From positions 60,963,978 through 61,027,977 of the forward strand of contig CM051518.1 of NCBI GenBank assembly GCA_028015205.1: a stretch of 64,000 bases of DNA, read 5' to 3'. The notes under the pieces were generated by a model, which was given only the letters and a program-made list of their open reading frames with translations, searched no databases and had not been told where the DNA came from. A program made the translations under genes and the position numbers. Source of the DNA: Mytilisepta virgata. Lineage: Eukaryota > Mollusca > Bivalvia > Mytilida > Mytilidae. Positions 23,901 to 35,900 of this stretch are shown here, piece by piece. Each line of letters starts with the position of its first letter. The first letter of the stretch is position 1.

Positions 23901-26900
23901 TTTTGGGCTACCTAGAACACTGATTTCAGAAACTAAATGAAATGTTTTGTGGTAAACTACCCGTTTTAATTTCTATCTTTTAGCAATGATAAAACTATCC
24001 AACCTACCTCATTATTTTTGGTCAGGGTGGAAGAAAATGTACAAATTAAGTTTAATTGGTCCTATGTATTTACATTCAGTCACATCACGATAAGAAATAC
24101 ATTAATGTGGGGAAGTCAAGATCAATCTCCATTGTACTGATATGAATGCTATTATGATATACACAATGTTAACAAAAATATTGCAGTCTTCCTAAATTTA
24201 TGATATAATCCATAAATGTTCTCTATTCTATATTGAATTTTGTTGTTATAAATTTACAGAAGGAAGAAAATCGGAATTTTGCCTACCCTTGATTGTTCAT
24301 CCAGTAGACATCTTGCTGTAATTGTGTCTAGAAATTTCTGGTGAGCTGCAATTATGTAATCTAAGTCTTCAGCCTCCTTAACTTTGGTAAGTAATTCATC
24401 CCAGGAACATTCTAAAACCTGTTGATAAAAATGTTTACCTTAAAGTTCAAATTTTATGTTAATTCAGCACATGATACATCTATAAATATACTTCTAATCT
24501 TTAAAATGCATTAGCGAAAGTGACTTCAATTATTGTAAAATATTTCTAAGATCATCAATTTCTTGGAAACTAGATGGATGATGGATGAACTATTGTTTAA
24601 CAACAATAAGGTGCATATCAGGACGAAAAACATGTTGATATATGATTATGATTCCTGCTTTGTTCTAGACTGACACTCTGAGCTGGATTTTTAACGACAC
24701 ATTATACTGACTCCGAGCCAACCAGTCCTTTGATCTTACTCCTATATGCTCTGTGCTTGGCAGAGAATCAGCAAATACCAATTTTAATGTCTTTGGTTTG
24801 ACCAGGCCGGAGATTGAACCCGGGACCTTCTGCGCTCCAAGCAAGCAGGCTACCACAAGACCACTGAGGCAGTTTTGAAAATACGTAATAGTGATACCAA
24901 ATGTTTGTGAACATAACAATTTGCTTCAAAATGTTCAATCAAATGAGAAAAAAAAACATTTTCCATTTTCATAATAATCCTTGAATATCTTTTGGTTTCT
25001 CATTAATACTTGTTTAGAGTATGATTACCTCAAAGTTGATGTAATACTGTACTTGCTGAATAAAATGAACCATTTCTGCTGCTAAAACATGGCACTGATG
25101 TAGAATTCCTGTTAATTCTAAGAAAAAGACAAATTCTCATTTAACAAAAAAGTTATTTGCCTTCAGGATTAAAAAATGTGTTTCAGCTTTTGCCTTTTTT
25201 ATACTGTAAGAATAAAAATGTTTTCAATTTCATATTAATTTCTTCTTTGGGTTTTTTTGAAACGTTTCACATTGCTTATCAAATGAACAGCCATCTTCAA
25301 AAAATCTTTTTCCCACACAAGAAATTTTAACTGTTCTAGTTTATTTGTGTATATGAGTGTGCTGGAATTAGTACATTATTAAATAACATGAATATCAAAA
25401 TATATACTTTTTAAATCAACTAAGGACAAACAAAAAATAGTATTAGCTTCTCAGGCCCCGCCGCGTGTCCCTTAAACCCGCCGCATTCGTCGTTTTTTAT
25501 CATACAAAAAATAAAATTAAAAATCGGCAGTTCCGCGTCCCGCCCGGAAATTTTTCGCGTCTGTTTCCGTTACCGGTAATTTTTAGGATCGCGATCTTAA
25601 TCAGCGAAACGTTTTCATAAACACACTTTATCACGTGTTTGTTAAACTATCGTCAGCATGGCATCTTCTTTTGTGTCATGCCAAGTCCTCTCTGGAGGAA
25701 AAACCGTCGTACCATGGACGATACATTGTGATTACATGACGGAGTGCACATTGGGGGAGTTGCTAGAATCGATTAAAACGTACGATGAAGCAGCCTTTGG
25801 AAAATTTCAGGGCTACACCGCCGACGCTTTCGTTGGGAGGCCGAAGATTGAATTTGATAAATTTAATATGAATTGTAAAGTCAGGGAAGCTATTGCTACG
25901 TTTGGTAGATATATTAAATATGAACTTAAGAAAACACAGCTCATCAGAGGTTTTCAGTTGTAGATATGCAGTACATATATCAAAAAGAAGACAACACATA
26001 TGTATACAAAAAGTTGATTTTAATTTCCCATTAAAACAGGATTCTTTAATTTCTTTTTTATACCAATATATTAGAAATAACAGATGCTATATTTTAATTC
26101 CGACACAATGAAAATTTCCATGCAAAAAAAAAAAAAAAGAGCCGCCCTGCCTCATTAAAAAATTTCAAAAATGGCCTGAGAAGCAACAAATTTTTTAAGT
26201 AAAAACAAGGAAAAATAAAAAAAAGACTCCTCCCTGCCTCATCAAAAAATTTGAAAAGTGGCCTGAGAATCTAATGATTTTTTTTACATGGCCTAACTCA
26301 ATGCATGTAAACTTACCTGGAATAGCCCTGAGCGTGCGAGCATTTGAGATCTGGTTTTTCCAAATCATGGAAAGAATATACTCCATTCTCTTGGCTCTCC
26401 ATAAAAAGTTAAACACACGTAAATACATAATCATACATTCTGGTGTGAAGACCTGTAAAATTACACTCAAATTAACATTTCTCAAACAATATTTTAAATA
26501 TTCAGCTAATTTCAAAGACAAATCTTACAATGGTGAAATAACGTATATAAATAATTTAATATTGGATTTAACATGTCATTTAATTGGTCAAATCTGTTTT
26601 TGTCTAAAATTCTACTATGACATCATGAAAGCGAATACCAACGTTTTAGACGACAAAACAACCATTGGAATTAAATTATACGGATTGACTATAATTTTGT
26701 TTTCAGTCTATTCGAAATAAACTCAATGCACATGGTGCACACTTTTAAATAACCCGCTACACGAGTTATTTAGTGTGCACCACATGATTGAGGTTATTTC
26801 TTCATAGACTGAAAAAAAATTAGTCAATCCTTAATTATACAATCTACTGTGAAGACTTGTAAAATTACACACAAATTTCTCAAACAACAAATATTTCAAA

Positions 26901-29900
26901 TATTCAGTTAATAACAAAGACAAATCGGGGCCTCGGTAGCCGAGTGGTCTATGTAGTTCGTCATGACTACTAAAGACCACTAGCCTGTCAACGCTGAGAT
27001 TGTGAGTTCGAATCTCTCAGAGTACTCCAGCTTCCTCCACCAATAAAAACTGGCCGCCCCGAAACAGTCAAATGTGCTGAAAACGGCTTAAAACCCCAAC
27101 TAAACAAACAAACAAAGACAAATCTAACAATGTTGAAATAATAAAATTGCCTTAAAAAAAGGAATTACTACATTTTGCTCTGCAATTATTTATTTATTAA
27201 TTAAAACCTGGACATGAATTTAAAACTTCTCATATGTCCTTTATACAGAAATCTGAGTACCTCCATTTTAACTACGTTCTGTGGGTGTAAATATACTGAA
27301 CCGCAAAAGAAACGTCGCTTTTTCAAAATGTTAGCAAAATTCAAAATAAATATTAATTAATGATTTTTATATAATCAGTATTACGATTACATCACCAGGT
27401 AAGATTAAATTACCTGTGAATTAAATTTTCGGTTGAATAATTTTCAGTTGATATCGTAGAGCGACCGTACCTAAAACCGCTCGTGGGACACACTTGGCGG
27501 TAATTTTTCTTAAATCTTAAATGTTCGTGAAATTCATGCTCCTTTATGGGTATAAAAGGCCGGAGAAAATTAAAGAGTGTTAGTATCAGTGTTGACACAG
27601 AAGCTATGCCACGTCTGACTCCACAACAGAGAGAACAGGCCATTGGTCGATTTGATGCTGGGCAATCTGCCAGAGTTATTGCCAACGACTTCAACTGTGC
27701 TGTTCGAACAATTGAACGTCTACGGACACGGTACAATGCAACAAACAGCACAAATGACCGTCCACGGAGTGGTAGACCCCAAGTCACTACCCTTAGACGG
27801 AATAGAGGCATTGTTCGTCACCATTTGATGAATCGGTTCACCCCAGCTGCCGAAACTGCCAGAAACACTGTTGGAACACATGGACGACCCATAAGTGATG
27901 ATACGGTTCGTCGGCGATTAGCTGCTAGAAACATGAGATGTCGCCGTCCAGCAAGAGGACCTATTCTTACTCCTCGACACCGTCAAGCTCGTCTTCAGTG
28001 GGCCACTCAGCGACAGAATTGGCGAAATCGACAATGGCATAACATCATCTTCTTTGACGAAAGCCGTTACTGCATTTCAACAGCCGATGGCAGAACCAGA
28101 GTGTGGAGAAGACGCGGGGAACGTTATGAAGACAGCTGCATTCTGGAAACAGACGCGTGGGGAGGACCTAGCATCATGGTATGGGGTGGAATCGGCCTTA
28201 ACGTTAAACTTGGTCCAGTCATCTTTCAGAACCTTGGCCCAGGCAGAGGAAATGGCGTAACAGCTGCCCGTTACATCGACCAAGTCTTGACACCCCATGT
28301 TCAGCCCCATTTCGCACGTCATCAAAACAAGACTTTCCAACAGGACAATGCACGTGCGCAAACCGCAAGAGCCACAAGAGACTTTCTACAGCAGAATAAC
28401 ATTAATGTTATGGATTGGCCGGCTTTGAGTCCAGATTTAAACCCTATTGAACATTTATGGGACGAAGTTCAAAGACGGTTGAATAATGAGCAGCCAAGTC
28501 CGACAACTGCAGCTGAACTTTCACAAGCGTTTCAGAGAGTATGGGCACGTATTCCAATGGCGTTTATTAATCGGCTCATCAACTCCATGTACCGAAGATG
28601 TGCCGCAGTAATTGGTGCCGGTGGAGGACATACACGTTATTAACGGACGTGGGAGCACAGCATTGAAAACATGTGACGTTGCGACAATTGTGACGTTTTT
28701 GTGAACATTGTAACCAAAAGACTGTAAATCATTCATTAAATTTTGTAAAAATTAATTTAAAATATATAAATGTCACTTTGAAATAAATGTATGTGAACAT
28801 GTCATTTTGTGCGACGTTTCTTTTGCGGTTCAGTGTACATGAAAATTTGGAAATGTTTTAATTTAATTATGGTTACTTACAGTTCTAATTGGACCATCTA
28901 CATGGTAATCCAGACTAAAAACATCCCAGCCAGTATCTCCTGGTGATACCTTATCAATAAAACAAATACAAATAAATGTTTTAAGTGTGGATATATTTTA
29001 CAAGTTCACATTATTAAAGCAATGTTGCAACGATTATTGAAATAAAAACGCTTATTGAAATAAATATTTCAATAACCGGTGACTTTCAACGCTTATTGAA
29101 ATATTTATTTCATTAAGCGTTGAATTGCAACGCTTATTGAAATATTGTTTCATTAAACGGCGCAATTGCAACCATTAATGAAATAATTATTTCATTAAGC
29201 GTTGGCTTCGCTGTTTCTCGGAAAACTGGACGTACATTTCCAACGCTTATTGAAATAACTTTAGTTACTGTTGGTTGGCTGGAGCATACAATGTAGTGGG
29301 GTTTAACTCCACTTTCGATATTTTTCAACTATTTCGTGAATACCAATTTTATTAGTTTTGGAAGCCTGACTAATGAACTGCCAATCTGATAAATTAGAAA
29401 TAAAAGCTATGAATTGTGTGCACACCTTTTGCAAATACATAAAGCCGGGAATTAACTCTCACCTTACATATGATAAGCTACATAGTGTACCAGATCAACT
29501 ATATAATTCAATCGACCTGTTTTAAATAGTTAGTCTTCATCTTAAATAAAGTAAAGAACAGTGCTACAACCAGTTTAGTAAGAAAAATTATTGTCTGAGA
29601 CAAGAGACCTGTAGTTGAGAGTTTCGCGAACTTATTTGCAATCTTGGGTAGCGGCATTGTTCCAGACAAGGGACCTGCAATTGACAGCAGCGCGAACTTA
29701 TTTGCAACCTTGAGTAGCGTCGTTCTAAAGCCAGACAATAAGTAGGCCTGGTTTTCTGCATATTGATATTAGCACTATAACACTAAAAACTCCAAAGTCA
29801 TGTTGTTTTCAGCGCTGGTGAGTGAAATGGTCATTTCATAAAAATGTAGAACTTAAAAGGAGATATTAGGTAATATCTTGTAATCTTAAAAAAATATTCT

Positions 29901-32900
29901 CAAATTATTTCATTAAGCGTTATGACATACAGATGCAACGCTTAATGAAATAAATTTGTGATACTTCATTAAGCGTTGCATTTCAACGCTTAATGAAATA
30001 AATATTTCAATAAGCGTTGAAAGTCACCGGTTATTGAAATATTTATTTCATTAAGCGTTTTTATTTCAATAATCGTTGCAACAAAGCAACACATGCAATA
30101 CATCTATACAAGTTCTGAAAATTTTATGAAAAAAAAAAAATTTATACTAAAAAATATTTTCATAAAAGATACTATTCTATGTACAATGTAACCAAAATCT
30201 AATGGAAGTCTAATATACATTTTGTACATGACATTGTACCTTTTAAACATTGAATGATGAAGCTGCAATTTACGAACATTTTCAAATCTGTGCTATATAA
30301 ATATATCCCTCATAGAGTATTGCAATAGCAGGCTTGTGAAATAACATATTTTATTCAATAAACATACACCCATTACAAAAAGTACAATACAAAAATATAA
30401 ACATGAATGGGATTCAGAAACAAACAAAATGCTTACAGGGGTATATAAATCTGTCTGCCTTGTGGTAAAATTAAATCAATTTTTATATATTATGTCTCAA
30501 CAATGGTTTTGATAGTTTTTGAGAACATGTGTGTGTGTGTTATACACCTGCCGCAGTTCGTTACTGGATTACTTGATGAGAAATACTGTGACATAAGAGG
30601 CTCAGTGGGCTGAGCCTGTATCGCTCACCTTGCCATTTTGTTTCACGGACCGGGAAGATTTATGCAAACTTTGTAAAGGACCTTCCATAGATGCTCCATA
30701 CCAAAAATCAGTTCATTTGGCTTCACGGTTTCAGAGGAGAAGTTTAATTTCGACCAATCAGAACACGTAAATGGTCATGGTGGCCATTTGGTTTCACGGA
30801 CCAGGATGATTTATGCAAATTTGGTGAAGGACCTTCCATAGATGCTCCATAACAAAAATCAGTTAATTTGGCTTTACGGTTTCAGAGGAGAAGAAGTTTT
30901 AGATTTAGACCAATCAAAACATGAAAATGCTAATGGCGGCCATTTTGTTTTACGGACCGGGATGATTTATGCGAACTTTGTAAAGGCCCCTTCCATAGAT
31001 GCTCCATACCAAAAATCAGTTCATTTGGCTTTACGGTTTCAGAGAAGAAGTTTTGAAATTTGGACCAATCAGAACATGTAAATGCTAATGGCGGCTATTT
31101 TGTTTGACGGACCGGGATGATTTATGCAAACTTTGTAAAGGACCTTCCATAGAAGCTTCAGGCTTTCAGTTCAATAGGTCCAGGGGTTTCAGAGGAGAAG
31201 ATGAAAATGTAAAAGTTTACAGACGGAAGGACGACGGACGGACGCCAAGTGATGACAATAGCTCACATTGCCATTGGGAAAGGTGAGCTAAAAATAACTG
31301 AACAATTAAATAAAATATTTTACTCTTGTTAATATCAACCAATATTTAAGCAATATTTGTTTGGCTAGAAATAACACCTCATCATTGAAAATTGACATTT
31401 TTTAATCCAATTTTCAAAATTCAAAAATAATAGAAATACTAAGGGTTCATTCCTTGTAATTATAGTATCTTTGGACTGTTATTTTGAAACTCCTGGGACG
31501 ATGCCTCTGCATGGTTGACCCTAGGTTGCCGAGGGTATTCTCCAACCCAGTTGTCAGACTTGTCTGACATGATTATTCATTGATTTGTTACAGAAATTAC
31601 CAGTATTTAGCAAACTTCAAAATACATGTAACAGAAATACTAAGGGTTCATTCCTTGTATTGCACATGTAGATCTCCTTAGCTGAAATTTGGCTTCCTAT
31701 TTCGGTATTTTTGGTTATGAGTACTTCTTGTTTAAAATAAGGTTGGTTTTTGGTCTTCCAAATGTTTCGGTTTTAATGCTGCTGATGAGAGGTAACTCCT
31801 TGAAATGCGTCGTATACAGCATAGTATAAATTTACTATAGCTAATATTAGTATCTTTAGATTGTTATTTTTTTTCAACCTCAATGAAATACAATTAATAG
31901 ATACGAGATTTGTGTATTTTTCAGCTATATCTACTTCCATTTTCCTGAAAGAATTTTACATCAAAACAAACCTCTAACAATCTAACATCCAAACGTTTAA
32001 GTATATCAGAATCATCAAACTGAGCATTAGTAGCTCTAATGGCTGTCTCCAGTATTCCTGTCAAATTATGAAGATACAGGTTACCAGCTGGTTTAGCTAA
32101 ATCTTCTCTGAAAAATTTCATAACAATGGATTTTTTAATCATGAGATTCATACGATAAGTTTTTATTTGTTCTGAATATAACAAATTAAATCTTTTCTTA
32201 TTTTGTTCAAATACATTAATTTGTTCTCAAGTTTGCTTTAATTATTGAAATATATTGTGTTTTTTTGTTTTATTCTCCACACAAATTCATCAATTTGGAC
32301 AGAATGGGTAAGCAAAATCTTCAACGTGCAATTTGTTTATAATTGGAAAATTTTAAAAAATCAATGTCATGATGACTGTCATTTCTTCATTATGAAATAC
32401 CTTTTAATTAGAATGTTTACCATACGCACACAAATAATTAAAGGATTTACATCCAAATAAGAAATGTCAATTCAACAGTGACTAAGAACATAGCCATTTA
32501 AAAAACAAAATTATTTCAAAACATTTAATTGTGATTACTTACTCTAGTAGGTCCATTAAATGTCTAATGAAGTCCCCTTGACCTAGGAGAAGATATCGTC
32601 TCATGGCCTATTAAAAAGAAAAACAAAGCAAAAAAGAATTTTAAACATATATACTGATCAAAAACGACAATTAAAATATTTTACATATCACCTTAACTAG
32701 CATACTAATAGAAATACATGTATTCAGACAAATGCAGAAAAATAGGAACCGCTGTAATGTGGTATTTATAACTGTTCCTACAAGACAACCGACTGAGTAA
32801 AATAAAATCGTATTCTGAATCTTTTGTGGTTACTGCACATTTATTTGATAGTATTTTTATATTTCATAAAAGTTGATAGCAAATACAAAACTTCTCAAAA

Positions 32901-35900
32901 GCTATGCAGCAATTTTCAATATTTGCCCTCTTTAAAATTATTTTCTATAATTTTTTATACATAGGAAAAAGCTGTATAAGTCCCACCTTTAAATGATCTA
33001 GGAATTTATATTTCTCATGCAAAACATCCAGAAGATGCAGACTGGTTTCTTTGTAAGTTTCATCAATCATATTGTGGAATTCGGTTGTTGTATCTTGCAT
33101 GAACATAACATATGCTGAAAAATTAAAACAGTACTCAAATCAATCAGTCTTTACACTATATTAATTTTCAACTGACCTTTGCTACTACTTCTACAATTTA
33201 ACAGATTCAACATAAATATTCATTCCCAGTTCAATTGCTAGTATTTCAATACTATCCAGAAATTTACATAAAAAATCCTGTTACAAAATTGTAAAAAAAA
33301 TTTTGAAAAATAAGGAATATCTCCCTCAAACATAGCTCTGTCCTTTAGAAATAGTTCTGGCCTTTAAAAATATCCCTTTTGGTCATTTTGGCATTTTTGA
33401 ATTTTGCACCAACTTTTCGGATTGTTTTTTCTTTTTTTTTGGTTTGCAACATTTTAGACCTTGAGCACAACTGATGCCGTAAATTGAAGAAATTTGCACA
33501 TCTTGTGCATCAACATTGGTATCAAAGAATTTCATCCTCTCAGATTAATCTACTAATACTCTATTATTCAATCATTGGCCCAGGGCTCACCACACTTGAA
33601 AATAACAGGGAGACTCAGAGTCTCCCTCAGGGTAGCAACAGGGAGACTTCAGGGCATGACAGGAAGACTTCCAAGTCTACCAGAGAGACTGTGTTTTTTC
33701 CCCCAATTTGTCGCCTGTCGAGTAAATACCTGTTATTTTGTGTCTTATAATGTATACTATACATTCCTTTATTGCGTTTTATCCTGTATTGTTTGAGATT
33801 TTATCTACATTTACTCCATATCCTTCCATTTTAGTCATAATCTGAGATTTTGTCTCATGTGCATTTAATCAATATCCTTTGAGAATTTTTCATGATGAGT
33901 CCTGGGACTCATCATTTTTCAGAATGGTGAGTCCCAGCTGATTTTGATGAGTCCCAGTCCCAGGACGCATCACAACTTTTTTAACATACATTGCTGCATG
34001 ATTTTGACCATGGTATTGTACTATTGTTAAAGTTTAATTAAAATCATGTGCTGCCTTAAAATACTGACGAATATAATTTGAAATAAAAAAAATTAAAAAA
34101 ATTAAATTATGCAGTGGTGCTCCGAACTTGGAAGAAAATTTCTGTTACAGATATGAGCAAAAATATTTGTACCTTTTGACACAACTTATTTATTATTGCC
34201 ATTTTATTTTTTAATATTTATTTATATATACTCTTTACTATTATTTTTTCTCAAACATACTCTTAAAATCCTCCCATTCACCTTGCTTGAACACCTTAAT
34301 AATAAATACATGTATTGACAAAATTTCCATTTGTGCATAGATTATAATGTCAAAATCCACTAAATTTATTTTTAAATAAGGTCTACATATTGTTACCGGT
34401 TGGTAAAAAACGCCATGACCAATGAAAAATCACGAGAATTCCGATTGCCGCTATTTTCTAGCTTACTTTTTCTCGTTTCTTTCCCCTTCCTCCAAGAAGA
34501 CAAAAAATGGCGGCTCGAGATTTTTAATGAAAATAATGGTCTTCAGACGCAGCTGATTACGTATGTTGTTCGGAGGCACCTTACTTAAAAACACAGGGCG
34601 ACTCATTTGACGCTCTGGAGCCGATGACAGGGCGACATTGGCGAGCATTAGGCGACTTAATCGCCCAGTTTGGTGATCCTGTTGGCCATTAGAGGCCAAG
34701 TTACATGAGTTTGTAATTCTAATTTGTGTATCAAAATAAATAAAACAAATGCTGTCAGTGTTCAACATCTCAAAATTAATTTAAAGTTTAAGGATATTGT
34801 CAGATTTATTGATTTCTTACCATTATTTCTGTCAATCTCAATACTCTTTTCTCGTCCTTTGATTGGAGCAGTATCTTTACAAACTTGTCTTAAATAATTT
34901 ATAGATTTCCCAGTCAACAGTATCTGAAATTACATAGTTGACATATTCAGATATATATATATATATATATATGGATGTTTACCCCATATCCTTAATTTAT
35001 CATATTACAACTTCTGTCCCACATTCATTGAGAATAACCTGGATTTTAATCCATTGCTTAAATTCACATTTAATATCCAGGTTTCTGAATTCACTAGTTC
35101 TGTAAAAACCCATTTCCTTCTTGTGACTGACTAAAATGCTAACTTTCTTATGTGAGTCTAGGTTTTACCTAGTCCCTTAAAATGAACTGTAAAAATAGTT
35201 GTACTTTTAACATATTACTGAATACTTCAAATCACACTAGATGTACTGTGAGCAAAGCTCACAAAGGATACCCCCGGCTTTGAAGTCCAATTATCTCCCT
35301 TGTGTGATATCGGAAAGCAAAGATTTTTCTTCATGCACATCTTTGGATGATGTACTTTCTTTCTGTAAAGTTTCGTTGAAATCCATTAAGCGGTCTAGGA
35401 GGAGTTGCGCTTACGAGGTTCATATATAATGTACAAGCCAAAAAAAATAGAAGTCCAATTATCTCACTTGTGTGATATCGGAAAGCAAAGATTTTTCTTC
35501 ATGCACATCTTTGGATGATGTACTTCCTTTCTGTAAAGTTTCGTTGAAATCCATTGAGCGGTCTAGGAGGAGTTGCACTTACAAGATATATGGGCAGACA
35601 GACGGACGGACAAGGTGATTCCTATATACCCCCCGAAACTTTGTTTGCGGGGGGTATAAAAATAATAAAAATAACCTGAGTATACATCAAATTTATTTTT
35701 CATCTCTTTACAATTACAAAAACATACCCGTCTAGCCTGATCTGTGCTGACAAAGTTAGGTATCATGGACTTCCTCAGACTATACTTGTCATGCCACAAC
35801 CTGTCATTTTTAACTGTTGGATCAGAGGCAACGAAGAACTGAAAATGTGTTAAATAAAATTTTTACGTATATATTTAAGAAGCAGCAAGGATATTTATAG

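Larger units (their letters stand above)
27294..28835 (+). mobile_element. Intact Tc1/mariner-type transposon (TUBGCP3 intron 20)
   Basis: Terminal inverted repeats of about 25 bp (ACTGAACCGCAAAAGAAACG, continuing TCGC) start at 27294 and end at 28835, inside TA dinucleotides at 27292-27293 and 28836-28837. Length is 1542 bp with one uninterrupted transposase gene. The inner parts of the two ends also share AAAATG. The element is less AT-rich than the intron around it, fitting a recent arrival. Confidence 0.92.

Noticed and set aside
26927..27010. tRNA gene
   Set aside because: A- and B-box motifs are present, but the acceptor stem does not close and the sequence continues into a SINE body; the same holds at 1955-2023, 24800-24873, 50922 and 63562.
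27410..27811. 133-codon ORF on the minus strand
   Set aside because: It is antisense to the Tc1-type transposase gene and has no domain; it is a shadow of that coding region.
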